A stretch of DNA of 64,000 bases from Gyrodactylus bullatarudis (taxonomy: Eukaryota; Platyhelminthes; Monogenea; Gyrodactylidea; Gyrodactylidae), in contig SSNU01000235.1 of NCBI GenBank assembly GCA_012064415.1, forward strand, positions 186,001-250,000. Reading direction: 5' to 3'. Numbering within the stretch: position 1 is the stretch's first letter; every line of letters begins with the position of its first letter. Below, one piece after another: positions 13,405 to 27,800 of this stretch. A model generated the notes under the pieces. The model worked only from the letters and a program-made list of their open reading frames with translations, searched no databases and was not told the origin of the DNA. The translations under genes were made by a program, and so were the position numbers.

Positions 13405-16400
13405 TTAATGTCTCACGCTTGATTTTTCTGACTGCTGAGGCTCCCTCATAGATAGCCAGTGCCTGAAATGAATTAAAGTATTACTTCTATTGGATAGTAA
13501 ATTATAGTGAATTCTAGTTTCTTATTTTTTTATTAGTCAGTTGATACTCAATTTTGATTGGATGATTTTTTATCTAAATATTCTGGTCTACTCACCTATC
13601 TGGTACAATGTAGACATTTATTATCTTTATTGTTCATGTTTGAAAATAAATCATACCTAGAAAATCATAACGAGACAATTTTGATATAGAGATTATCCAG
13701 AGATGTTTAGATTAGAGTACAGGGTTAATTTTAAAGTTAGGATTACATACCATACTCTATTGCCCGTTTCCATGTCGTAGCTAGTCAGGGGTAAGACTAA
13801 ATAGCCGAGTGGATCATTTTTGCCAAATCTACTACCCTTGTTCTTGACATCAAAATGAATTTCCAGCTTGCCCAAGTCATCAGAGTCCACTGGGAATTGG
13901 AAGCTTAAAAAAAGGGAATAGTTAACCCTTATTAAACTATCGGAATTGTAGATAACTAAATCTAGTGTAGGTTGTACGATAAATAATGGGACTGGAAAAA
14001 AAAAGATTTTATAGGTCTCGACGCTGAGATATGGTTGCAGAGAATCTCGGGTATTTTTATGCAAGACGAAATGTCACCTAAATACATGTACTCTAGAATG
14101 AATAATCGAATCTTCAAAAAATAATTTAAACATTTCGATGGCCCAAGCAAAACACATATCTGGCAATGTGCCGAAAATCGAAATACTCTCAAATATTAAT
14201 ACTTTTAAATATTAGAAATATCTAACAAGTTCAATCAAAAAGAATTATTTATTATCTCTTTAATATGATACCAAATATGTTTAAATTCATTTTAGTTTTG
14301 AAGAATAAAACTGTTGTCCCATTACTTATAAGTAATTATAATTATCGCACAACCTAATAAATTACTTAATAAAATAGCTTACCTTTCATTAAAAATTGGA
14401 TTCAAGGAATTCTTTATGACCTTGGTACGTTGTTTATAGTTTACCATATTCCCTTGTTCTTTGTCGAATAGGTATAATTTTATATATGGGTCTGAGAGGC
14501 CGTCACTTTCAACTCCGTTAAGACCGCTAAAGGTTAAGATTATTATATCATTGTTGTGAATGAAATTTGGGAGTCTATATACCCCCGTTTGTATTAAAAC
14601 TTCTATGAACAAAAATGAGTATTTCATTCGAGAGTTAAAAAATAATTTATTCTGAACAGACAAGCATTCTTAGATATGGTCAGAAAAGCTAGAAGAGAAT
14701 TTCTTAGAACGCTCTCCAAAGAACTAATGAAGAATACATCATGTGTCAGAAAAAGAACTTTAGACACATCACTTGAACTGATGGAGCCTCTAAGGAAATT
14801 CACTTGTTCAAGTCCAGCTAGATCAAGATACAGTATCTGTCCAAGAAAGAAAACAAAAACTGGATATTATAATTGTAATAGTTATGTTTGTAATGACCAT
14901 TATGTGACAGTTTGGCAACTTTGTAATGAAAATAAATAGATTTATACTTGGGGTCAAACTGACCCCACTCATTCATCTACGTTAGTTTTTTCTATCCGTA
15001 TGAGGGTTGAAGCATATGGAGCTAATTTTGCTCTACACTCTACCAAATGTTTTTGTTTATTCCAAGGGAGGAGTTGAACAGGAATGATCAAGTTGAATAA
15101 ATGAGGTGGTATTTGTATAGAGAAAAAAATTTGATTTTGAATATACACCAAAAGTTGTACAGAATTTAATTTTCCTTCGAATGATGTATTTTATATTGCC
15201 TCAAAATTGAAGACAAAAGAATCATGGGCATCGAAAAGGTTGCAGATCGGGTTTTTGGTTGAAGTCGAATAGCTCGAAAAATACACTTATAATTTTCTTA
15301 AAATTAGGATTTAAACTGAACTCAACATGCTCTACAAAATGTATTTGGTTTTGTTCACTCGGAAAATATTTTTTGCAATTTTGTTATAAATAAATAATAA
15401 TAAATGAGGCTCTAGAAATAGGTACAATGGTGAAATCGAAATAGGGGCTAATCGATTGCAATTATACGGAAAGAGAAGGAAACTTTCATAAATTAATTGA
15501 TCTAACACATGTTTGATTTTTCTACAGGTCCTCTGAATGGTTTATTTAGTTTTAAATGATTTTTCAGATCTGGAGCTGAAGGAATGCTAAGGTTTTTAGA
15601 TAAAATTGAAGAGAGTTAATGTTACAAGCGTCTCATCTACTGAAAAGAATGTACTTGAATAAAAATAGGTTGGTTATATATATTATATTCCGATTAAATC
15701 TAATTTAACTAATATTTATAGAAGAAATTAGATTCCATCATGAAAACCATGTAACACATTACTTGTACTTACGAGCATTGGAATATGGTTACATCAAGAT
15801 TATTGGAGCCGGCAGTGTATTTGGCTGACACTTCAATTTTACCACAACTATCCGAGGGTTCACGAATCATGAAGGAATCGTGACTTTTCAGGTCATCTTT
15901 ATTCTTGCGTTTATCATTTGAAACCTGAATAAAATCATGTTTGATTATGTTCTGTATTTGAAGCACAAATATTGAAGCATAGATGTGTTAAACATTGAGA
16001 AAAAATCCCCAGCTACTATTAAATAGTCAAATCAATCAATTTCTGCTAACTTTGAGGATTTTCAAATTCAAGAATTTCATATTTTATCACAAAATCTATA
16101 TTGGAGCGACATAAAATTTTAAAATACAGGTAGATAAGGAAGCTGAAGCATTACTTTGAGATTAATCTCCTAGTTAATCTTTGTTTAAATAGTGAAAGAA
16201 TTGATTTCTCAAGAGAAAAAATTGTAATCAAACAATATATAATGCAATCAATTAGAAGAGGAAAGAATTTATTAAAGCAGGAACGTAGAAAAACTTTGAG
16301 TTTTTTCAAGAAAACGGGATAAAAACTAATCACAAGTCGATGATGGTTGGAAATCAGTTTTCTTAAACTTTTCCGTAGTCTGGATTCCCGCTAGATAGTT

Positions 16401-19400
16401 AAGTTATAATGATAGTTATTATTATTAAAGCATCAAAAAAAAGTGCCAAACACTAAAGTTATAAAAATAATGGTAGATTCAGCTAATCTAACGGACTACT
16501 CATTAGTAAAATTAACCATCTTTTGAATAGTTATGCATACGCACGTTTTATTATCTAAGGAAATCAACACTTCACCAATACATGTGAGCCATCAAAAGAG
16601 ATACATAGGTTCAGTATATGGGTTTATGCTTAGCAAAAATGAGATAAACTGGCTTATGAAGGAGATACATGAGGTGATATTGCTTTGATAAAACTCACTC
16701 AAAATTTCCTTTCGAAATTAGGGGCAAAAGTGGCAAATTCGGTGCTCTAATTATACCTTGGTTTGATGCAAATTATTACTGTATTTAACCCCTTCGAACC
16801 CGTTAAAATGCAGCGATCGCCTAAAACTGTTGATTTAGAGGTCGTATACGACCTCTGGGATCGAAGGGGTTAAATGACTCATATGTAGAAAAATTACAAA
16901 AAACTTTTGGCATCAATTAACAATTGAGTTTAGTTCAATCGGGGAATAGAATGAGTAGATACTATAGTTCAAGTGAAAACCTAGAAAAGTCATGGTGAAT
17001 TGTTGATAAACTACTTGTCAATCTGTAATAAGTAAACCTTTATGGTTTTTTAGCAGTGCACGTATTCATGTCTGCTCAAGCAAGAGGATGATCACTGATC
17101 GTCATGTATGAGAGAAAGAATTGCAATTTGTAACAAGTACACATAAACTTTCTTTCATTAGCTAAGGACTCAAAGTTATTTTTTTCAGCTACGCAAAGTT
17201 GATCGATAATTTTTCAACCTGAAGCTGATCAAGAAGCAGCAGGATCTTTTGAGTCAATAATACAAAAGAATATGATTCTAACGAAAGCTATTTGAGAAGA
17301 AGAACAAGATTGAAAGAATCAATATTCATTTAACGTTCTATGTCATTTATCATAACATCTGCCTTCCGTTTTGCGATATGAGAGCCTAATCAAAGAGCGA
17401 AATGCTGACTATACCTACGTGTTTTCATCCCAATCAAGTATTTCATGACTTTTATTGTTGCAGTTTATATAATACACCATGAACTTGGTCATTTAAATCA
17501 TGCCATTCTATTAATCTCTTAGAAAAACTCAAAGAAATTTGATTTTCTTGAAAAACTACTTCACAAGAAAGAAAAAAGACATCGAACTTTAAATAAAAGT
17601 AAAGATGATTTCGGTTTTTGGCAAAATTATTAAATTAGATTCAAATTTCACCATCGTTCGAAAAAGTTGACTAGCTATTTTTGATACAGTCTCATCCTGA
17701 TATGATAGCGAGAAAATTCGAAGTAGAAATTAGCCAGAAAAAAAGATCAAATTCATCTACAGAATTTCATCAACCTATTGAAAAATTTGAGATTCTGGTG
17801 CCGTCGAAAATATGTAGGAGGAATGTTGCTCGATTCTGATTGGCCAACAAATACTTAATTTCTATTGGGTCATGAGTTTTGGATTAGAAATGATTAGTGT
17901 GATTATAGGAGAAAGAGTGACGTCACGTAAGCTTTAAGTACAGAAAGGCGAGGGGGTAAAAGTCAAAGTGTGAAAAGACAAAAAAAGAGAAAAATCATCC
18001 AAAATCAAAACTGCTCCAATGTTCGCGAGGGCTTTATGAGACAAGAAATGAACGAATCTGGTCTTTTTTTTAGATAGAAAGAAATTCTCTATCCAATGGG
18101 TTAAACTTAAGTGGATTTTAATTTTTTGGAAAGTTTTTTTTACAGAGCTTTTACCTCAATTTTAGAAATGAAGAAAAAACTTGACCCACAATATCTCAAG
18201 CTTGTTAGATCTTAAAATTAATTCAGGTTATTGGGAATGATTTAATTTTCAATGATAAAGCCAACACGATGAAGTATTTAATGTTTGAAAAAAATTTTAA
18301 TGTAATCAATTTGTTTTTTGTATCATGTTTCAAAACTATTTCAATGTTTCATGAAAATAACTGAATTTATCTGAAAATTAATTAAATAAATAAACTTGAT
18401 TTAGCAGATTTTTTGATAAATTTATTGAACCATACGATATGATCAAAAGCCACTTGTGTATTTTTTCCTAATGCCTATTAATAATCGATATTGAGAGCCC
18501 AATGTAAAAGATTGATAATCATTTTTTGCTAATATGTCGATCATATGGGGTATTTAATAAATAAGAGAGGAGAATATTCAAAAAAACCGTCGGAGAAACT
18601 CACCAAATCTTTAGGAACATTTCTAATTCTAACTTCCTGATCGGGATCCTTTAAATCCAATGCAGCAGTACTTTGGATGGCACTGACATGCTGATTTTCC
18701 CCCGCATGGTCATCAGTTTGGTCATCGTCGTAATCGACAACTTGATCTTCATGATCATCGTGATCTCCGTGGTCATGACCGTGATCGTGTTTTAGGGGGG
18801 AATCAGGTTTATTAATATCGATTTCGTCACCTTCGTCATCATGAACATCAAAAGTGTGATCGTGCTCATCATGGCCAACGCCAGACTCAAGACCCTGAAG
18901 TTGAAGAACAAGATTGATAGCAGAATTTTGGCCGTCTTTCAACTTGAAAGGTTGATTCATTTTCATATCTGGCATTGCAAGGAGGGAAGAAATTGGGAAA
19001 GTTAAATCTCCCAATTTCTTGGACGTCTTCATATCTCGTACAGTCAGCTCAACAGTATCATGATATGGATCCTTAACCAAAAAGTACATTGTATGCTCCC
19101 AAACGGGATCGCGTGTCTTTTCTTTTGGGTCAGTCTTTTTGGATTCTCGGTTGAGGCTGACAGAAACATAGGGTGATGGTTCCTCGGAAGATTGCTAAAA
19201 TTAATTAATAAAGATGTAAAATAAACATCCAATATTGAATATCTGAATAAAAACAAATCAAGTTTCTTTCCATTAAAAAGAGAAAAATTTCCAATCCATG
19301 AAAGTAAGCGATCGTAGGGAATAAAGGGGTACATGTGAATGTGCCTGTCACATGATACAAGGGAAAATAATCAATAGTTTTCTCTAACTGCTAAACTAGT

Positions 19401-22400
19401 CTCGGTATGAATATTTAAAACCTTTTTTTTATTCTTGTTAAAAAAAATGAAATTCTAGGTAATAAGTGATTCATAGATAGAGATGACTTCTAATTTTAAT
19501 TTGGTAAAAATACTCAGACCAGTAGAACAAGTGTGATTAAACCTCAATATTAGGACTTGATAGTTGGTTCAGAATATTTTCGTTTACAAAAAGTAGTTTG
19601 GCAAATTATCAAAGCTAGTTAGTATGAATATGGGAGTATAATTTTTAGAAAAAAAATCGAATTTGCTCAAGATTTTTTTGGAATCTAGATCGTAAAACGT
19701 TTGGGTATTTTTCAATTTTTTTCTTCCTATCGTAAAATTCTGTCTTATGTTCTAGATTCCAAAAGAATCTTTATCGAATTCGATTTCTTGATGAAAAAAT
19801 TGACAATCTTGGAAAAATCATTTTCATATTAACTAGGTGTACCTATCGATCAACAACTGGTTCATTGAAGTAGATTTTCAAGGTGCCGAAATAGGCATAC
19901 ATTTTAATTGGAGAATTGAGAATTCAAACTAAAAGAGCTACAAATTTCCTCTCTACTCTTTCGTTAAGGCAAAGTAGAGCAAATCTGGCTTTCAGCAAGA
20001 TTTGAAAGGAATTCTCTATTAAACTGGAAAATGTTAAATTTTTCAGTTTTAATTTTGTTATCACTGATTATTGATCAGATTATTGATATAAAATTGGTTA
20101 ATTAGTCTGTTAGATATAAAGTAAATCATTCAAATACTGAGAAGAAGGCCTCATGATTTTTAACAATATGAAACGTGATTTAAGACATGAGTTTTCTCAA
20201 AAGTGTTGATTTTTATAAATGTTATAATAAATTTTTAATGCTAGTGAATAGTGAATTGGTTTTGGTATGGAGAAAGGGATATGAGAGTGTCTTACATTCA
20301 AAGGTAGCTTGATGGTGATGATGGAAATAATTTCGGGTTAAATCACATAATTAATCGAAATACAATACGAATAAGTAATTTACCTAATAACATTATGAGA
20401 ATAATCGAATATCTAAAAATTGGTCTACTGATTAAGACTGAGCTCAAGTTTTCATAATTAAAAGGTAGGAATGAAATTCTCACTCCAAGGTTCTTTGCAG
20501 AGTCCACAGTGATCATTAGAAATCCAAGGCTAATCTCCTTTCCATAGTGATCCCGGAGGAGAGGATCACTTTCATATTTCAGCTGCAAATTGAAATTTTA
20601 GAAAAGAATAAGAATATAATTCTGATGGGGGGGGCAACCAACCTTTTTGAATATGTCACGATCCGAATTGAAGTTTAGCCAGAAGAAACGAATCTTTAGG
20701 CAGCCTGTTTTAACCTGTTGCAGGTAGTATACCTAAAAAGAAGAGAATATGTTTAGTTCTATTAGGTTCTCTCATCGAATCATCATGAGTTAAGATTTAC
20801 TTTTTGGAATTTCCCCTTGTGAAAGACTGGCTCTAGGCTTATATCAACAGTACCGAGGAAGTCATCTTTATTGCCCTGATCCTTGTCGTAGACGTTGATT
20901 TTAATCTTTTCCGTAGTGTGTTCTTCTATTATGATTTCAAAGAATTCATTCCAAGTCGGGTCCAGAGTTTTTTGGATTATCTTCGTCTTGAATTTGGCAG
21001 AACGAGCTAAATGGAAAAGGGCACAGTTTAAAAATCAAGTTGTTGTATAATCACTAGGGCCTCAAAAAATTACTATTTGGTCAATTTTTACACTAGACAA
21101 ATGACTGGCTGAGTTTCGATAATTTGAAGGCAAAATCTGGTACTATTTTCTACTTATTATGAGATGCTATTTTATTAGGTAATAATTTTAAGCCCCTAGA
21201 TTCATTAAATGACATGATAAATGTCTGGAAAGGTTGGAAAAACTCACAAATGATTTCACAAAATGGATCCGAGTATTTCTTCCCGACAAAACTTATATCG
21301 CCAGCCTTTAGATTCTTGCCAGAGATAACGTTGACAACGACAACACCCTGAGGCCAGGGATACTTCAATTTGGATATGTCTACTTCATCGACGAGGTTAA
21401 CACAAATTCTATTCGGGACAACAACCATTTGATTTACTACCGATTTTATTGTCTCAGTGAGAGTTTGCAAAAGTCCCGGCATTGTTAGGATATTGCCCAC
21501 ATGGGTTAGGAAGAAGTTAATTTTCTATTAAAATATTAGGTTAGTTGCAAGTTTTTAAATGAGACAAGAATATTCGATTGGAACTATAACATATTCTATA
21601 CGGCCAAACTTTTTAAATAAATACAGCAGTATTGAGTAGGTTTAATTTCCCCAACTTACGGGATCATCTAAAAAGTATACAGTAACAGCTCCAGCAAATG
21701 GAATTTTAGGAACCAAAGGCTTGAGTACAACTCTGAGTGTTCCACGCAATTCGAATTCTTTAACACCGGCCATGATTGTACCGACTTGAACTTTGATACG
21801 TCCATCAGAATACAGCATCAAGTCAATATCCATGACAATCTCATCTCTAGCGATGCTATCTTCAGTGTAAACTTTAACCCCACCAATTCTCGGAGGCATA
21901 TCTCCCAAGTCGATGGTAGTGAATTTGAATTCTCCCATTTTTTCAGGTATATAAGAGTTTACCATTGGCTGAACAGTATCAATTAGCATCTTTTCAACAT
22001 AGTCTGAAATGAAAGGCCACGTTCTTTTGATGATCTATAAGAAATTGAGTTTGGCATCAAATTAATCGTAAACAATTATAAAAAAACTATGAAGATACCT
22101 TGTTGAGCCATTCAGCACGTTCTACATCAGGAAAGAATACCCATGAGGGAAGCTCTCTAGTCGTCAGTGATTCGAGAATACTTTTTTTCTCGTTTTTACC
22201 GATGGCTTTCAAAGCTTCGTTGACTATGATACGTTTTTCAATCGATCGTTTGTACGCTAGATAACCGAAAGTTCCAAACATAATCCAGCTTATACTGAAA
22301 TTGAAATAACCTAGGCCATAAATGAGCATGCAGGATCCAAAATAGCGAAAATACGTAAAAGTTAGATGAAGAGCCTTGGAGACAAGGCTCTCGCTTTGAT

Positions 22401-22428
22401 CTTTTTTCATTTTTGACTGATTGCCCAT
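13405..22428 (-). CDS. ESYT2: Extended synaptotagmin (three C2 domains)
   Basis: Tethers the ER to the plasma membrane and moves lipid through its SMP domain. Exons (high to low): 22428-22099, 22034-21660, 21524-21248, 21006-20801, 20732-20643, 20582-20484, 19194-18604, 15924-15773, 14526-14383, 13903-13751 and 13462-13405. All phases agree and give 824 residues, within the usual E-Syt2/3 size. Residues ~25-50 form the ER hairpin. SMP starts at LPSWVFFPDVERAEWLNK. C2A (~292-425) keeps SDP and DKD calcium-type ligands, C2B starts ~446, and C2C (~680-815) has LSDPYIKLYLFDK. Three C2 domains fit E-Syt2/3 rather than E-Syt1. Odd points: C2B has lost the usual SDP, and a His/Asp-rich linker (~567-622) separates C2B from C2C. 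I chose the ATG at 22428 because the frame upstream has no other ATG. It is head to head with Tip60. Confidence 0.93.
14676..14939 (+). pseudogene. piggyBac-type transposase C-terminal fragment
   Basis: An 87-codon plus-strand frame inside an E-Syt intron, antisense to that gene. Its end has spaced Cys and His residues (YSICPRKKTKTGYYNCNSYV, then CNDHY and a further Cys), like the cysteine-rich C-terminal finger of piggyBac transposases. The better-preserved relic at 38071-38535 has the same spacing. No catalytic region remains, so it is a relic. Its age and ends are unknown. Confidence 0.6.
15925..18603 (-). other. Large E-Syt intron
   Basis: This 2.7-kb intron lies between the exon ending C2B plus linker and the exon opening C2C. 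Apart from the miniature TTAA element at 16785-16873 I see only AT-rich sequence and no exon or RNA gene. Confidence 0.6.
16785..16873. mobile_element. Miniature TTAA-flanked inverted-repeat element (piggyBac-like)
   Basis: TTAA at 16785-16788 is followed by CCCCTTCGAACCCG. The other end carries CGGGTTCGAAGGGG-like sequence, seen as GGGATCGAAGGGG, before TTAA at 16870-16873. The centre contains the perfect palindrome GAGGTCGTATACGACCTC. TTAA duplication plus short inverted termini is the piggyBac pattern. It is 89 bp long and lies in the 2.7-kb E-Syt intron. Confidence 0.6.
18705..18873 (-). other. His/Asp-rich linker coding segment of E-Syt
   Basis: Encodes roughly residues 567-622, dominated by His and Asp, including KHDHGHDHGDHDDHEDQ and HDEHDHTFDVHDDEGDE. 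It sits between C2B and C2C. The pattern resembles metal-binding loops of zinc transporters in composition only; a metal role is inference. Confidence 0.7.
19610..19839. repeat. Foldback element, short copy 3
   Basis: Left end AAAGCTAGTTAGTATGAATA pairs with the right end TTTTCATATTAACTAGGTG, followed by TA. The inner arms share AATCGAATTTG and TTTGGAATCTAGATC with their inverted partners. It is shorter than other copies and lies in an E-Syt intron. Confidence 0.75.
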
Positions 22429-22507
22429 TCGTATTTTCACGTTAATTTTAAGAAAACGTTGGAAATTCAAATTTTGTTTACATTATTGGCTCAATTTGAA
22501 ATATTAA
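22429..22507. promoter_or_regulatory. Shared promoter of E-Syt and Tip60
   Basis: Only 79 bases separate the start codons of two genes transcribed away from each other. Both 5' UTRs and any promoter must lie in this gap or in unseen upstream exons. No TATA box is obvious. Confidence 0.7.
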
Positions 22508-24023
<1,516 letters not shown>

Positions 24024-24172
24024 GAAATCGCGTACTTACTCATTTTGCTCACGGTTTCAGTTTCCCAGTCCTATGAAATTTTAATCCAATTATCTTATTT
24101 TCTCCCTATGCAGTACAATATATATAGGATCTCAGATGTATGAAAATTTTGAATATAATCTTGTTATTAATT

Positions 24173-24667
24173 TTATAGATCATTCTTTTTCTTTCTACTT
24201 GAGATTAAAACTAATTCGCTGAATTGTTCATCTGTAAGGTTTGAAGACCAAGGAGGAATGTTATTTGGAGAGAGCTTGATTGAACTCATAGTCTTAGTGA
24301 TTAAAGCTTTCTGTTCTTTAAAGAGAATACAAGTTAATAATAGAAAATAAAATTTACCTGAAGAAATTTGTATATCTCTAACCTCTGGTTCACAATCATT
24401 GTCACTTTCAGAATCATGAGTTTCATCCTAATTTACCATGAGGAAATGCAAACATACAAGATTATTTTGACTACTTGGATATATATCAAACTGATTGAGT
24501 CTTTTATATAATTCTTTGTCGATATCAAAATCATCAATTATGCTGTCAGTTTCAGGATTAGGGTTGTATGAGATTGTAGGTTCTTGACTAAGCATGGAAT
24601 ATCCAGCATAATCAGGATCTGATTCCTGTCCTGAGTCATTTGCATCACTCTCTGCTTCCGAAGACAT
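24173..24667 (-). CDS. MEA1: Male-enhanced antigen 1 (MEA1) homologue
   Basis: Small acidic protein whose molecular role is poorly known even in mammals, where it is expressed in testis. Exons: 24667-24458, 24427-24358 and 24315-24173 (TAA), 140 residues. The N-terminal half is acidic and carries DYAGYSMLSQEP, comparable with mammalian AGYSYQPLNQDP. The C-terminus, ITKTMSSIKL...IPPWSSNLTDEQF, fits the MEA1 pattern of VKRTMAGVSL...VPAWAREISDAQW. The first intron is only 30 nt, the second 42. There are 149 bases between its stop and that of Tip60, so the two 3' UTRs are short or overlap. It is divergent from ATG7. Assignment is by recalled motif order, not by search. Confidence 0.8.
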
Positions 24668-24826
24668 TTATAAAGGACAACAACTTGGACTTGGAACGAA
24701 TATGTTTAGATGAAAAAATTAGCTAAAATGATAAAATATTCAAATTTGTGCCATAACAGCTAGCGGACAAACTAGTTTTTTTATTTTGGCACAATTTCAA
24801 CAACTTAATTTTAATTATTTTAAATT
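24668..24826. promoter_or_regulatory. Shared promoter of MEA1 and ATG7
   Basis: The 159 bases between two divergent start codons. AT-rich, with no TATA box I can defend. Confidence 0.65.
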
Positions 24827-27800
24827 ATGGCTAATATTCTGCAATATGTTCCCTTTGAAACGGTAGTTGATACTTCTTTTTGGCATTCAGTGTCAAAGAA
24901 AAAATTAGAAGTCTATCAAATTAACGAGGGTCCATTTCCAGTACATGGTGAATTTTCCAATAACCAGTCTGATAACATCAGTCCTAGAGTATTTTTAGAC
25001 ACAAATTCGTTGGAATCAAATACTACGAGAAAAAAAAATTTCTATTCTATTAAAGGAGACCTCTATTGTTTCAATTCAAAAAATTTCTTCTTAAAGGCAA
25101 ACAAACAAGAGATATTAGATGATTTTGGCAAGAAACATTTATGTTCGTTGATTGAGTCAAATAAATTCCTGGAAAATCCCTGTCTCCTTACAAAATTTAT
25201 CTTGATTACATTCTGTGATATTAAAGCTAGTCAATTCCACTTTTGGTTCGCCTACCCAGCATTTTTCCTCAATGATAAACAACCCATTGTCACGAATACT
25301 GTAAAATTTTCTGACTGTTATTCGAAAGAAGAGCTCATTGATCTTGTTAACAATTATTCTGATTGGAACTCAAAGAATGAAGAAAACCAAATTTTCTTTT
25401 GTATAAACTCAGAAGACAACGGTCTTAATGTTTCTGCACTTAAAAATTTTGACATAACTAACAAAGTGGGTCTTAAAAATTTAATGAAAATTTTTAGAAA
25501 TGCATGATTGGATTCTGCGATCCATCCACATCAGATAAATACCCTGGTTGGCCTCTGAGAAATTTGTTAGCTTGTCTAAAGGCCATAATTTCAACCGAAT
25601 CAGCCAATGTTCGGGTTGTGTGCTTGCGTGAGAGATATCGCTCCTCAAAGATAGACACTTTACATTCCCTAGTTCTTGACGTCTGCATCGAAAAAATTGA
25701 GGACATTGAGAATTCTCGATTTGTGGGATGGGAAAAATTCAAGCAAAAACTTGTGCCAAGACAAGCAGATTTATGTTCCTCTATGAATCCAATAAAGTAA
25801 AACACTAATTTCATATTTTTTAGACTTGCCGAGTCTGCTGTTGATCTAAACCTGAAGCTTATGCACTGGCGACTACTCCCAGAAATTGACTTGGAAAAAA
25901 TTAAAAAGACAAAGTGTCTGCTTTTGGGTGCTGGTACTCTTGGATGTAATGTAGCCAGACAATTGTTGGTGAGTTTTTCTTTATGACAATATCCATCTAC
26001 AGTGACAATAATGTAAAGATTACTAGAGTGTAAACTAGTTTATGTCGGGAATAAACTCAATTTCATTGTTTAAAAGATCTAATTTACTTAATGAATTACA
26101 ATTATTATACATCAGTCAATCCATTAGAAAATTCCCATAAAATTGACTATAAAGTTGTTCGCTTGTATTGGTCTATCTATAGAAAAAGGTGTAGTATTTC
26201 TTAAAGAATAAATATTATGAAAATTATAATGATTGTTATAGTAATCAGAATTATTAGAGTAATAACTCTGATGATATAATTCATCACTTGAAAGAAAATT
26301 AAAATTAAGATTAGAATAAAAAAACATTTAGATTACCCTGATAAAAATGAAATGATGAATTATACTATCAGAGTTATTACTCTAATCATTCTGATTACTA
26401 CACTATAACAAACACTATAACTTTTATAATCCTTGCTCTTTTTAAGAAATACTACACCTTTTTCTATAGATAGACCAATACAAGCCAGAAGACAACACAG
26501 TCAGGTAGTAAGCGAACAACGTTATAGTCAATCTATGCCGCTCATCTCCCTGAAGAACTTCTTGGTTCAAAATTATTGCCATAAAAATTAAGAAAAACAA
26601 TCAATTAATTCTAGTCTGAAATAGCAAATAAAATTTACAAGTCCAATGTTCCATTTGATATTTTGACGAATTTATCGATTGACGAATTCGATGAACGAAC
26701 TTTGCAGAGTATTCCTGCCTCTCAGTTTATCATGATCTATTTTTCTATCCTTGAGTTGATTATTTATTTCCTCTTTGATGGTGGATATGTTTTATCTAAG
26801 AGAAAGGCGATGCCTGATAATTTGAGAAATAAGTACTTTATTTCAGGCATACTCGTCAGTATTTACATGCCACTATATATACATATTGAAATTACAATAG
26901 GAAATTAATAATATCTGATTGGTTGGCCTTTCATAGATAATATACAATACATTAATTAATTACCGGTACATAGTTGACTCATATTTTACAAGAGCAACCC
27001 CACAAGTACTTTGTGGGGAGTGTGTATAGACATGTTTTCACATAGAAAGTGTACACCAGTACGATACAGGAATTATAGTTATACATTAGAAGGTTTATAA
27101 TTAATAAGTTGTAAAATTAATCACGAATACTTGTTTTTTAAAAGAATATCTGGCGTTATCCTTTACTTTCATTGTGATAGAAATGTTTTAATCGAGGTTT
27201 GAATTAGGCCTCTTTCTGCTGACCGAGCTCTAGGTTTGGCTGCAATATTTGCATCGGTATTGGGATTCGTTTTTAACACTGGTCCAGGTAAAACCAGTGG
27301 CTGGATGAATTTCTTTTGTACATATAAACTAGGCTTTTTTTTGAATTAATAATGCTTCGGCAGTTTTCAATGCTGTGAGGTTATTTCCTTTTTGTCTATA
27401 AATTATTTGAAAGTTTTATCTATTTTTCATTTAGGGTTGGGGTGTGAACGATATAAGTTTTGTTGACAACTCAAAAATTTCCTACTCCAATCCAGTCCGT
27501 CAGACATTGTTCACATTCAATGACTCAAAAGACAAAAAATTCAAGGCTGAAGCTGCTGCTGAACGTCTCAAGGAAATATTTCCTTCTTGTGTAAGCATCA
27601 AAGTTCATTGAAAAGAAAAAGTTCATTTAAAAACAAGAAACATTTTCATAGTCTCCAAAGGGCCATGTTTTGGAAATTCCCATGCCAGGCCATCCAATCA
27701 AGAATACTGCCCTTGATGAAGAGACCAACAAGAAACTCTTGAAAGAATGCAAAGAAAACTGCCTTAAACTGGAAGAGTTAATAAAGGAACACGATGCCAT

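Noticed and set aside
25466..25507. Frameshift or readthrough in ATG7
   Set aside because: A 32-nt GT-AG intron restores frame and length exactly, and five genes here have similar introns.
26663..26908. 81-codon frame in an ATG7 intron
   Set aside because: Hydrophobic and AT-driven, with no motif I recognise. It may be a transposon scrap but cannot be supported.
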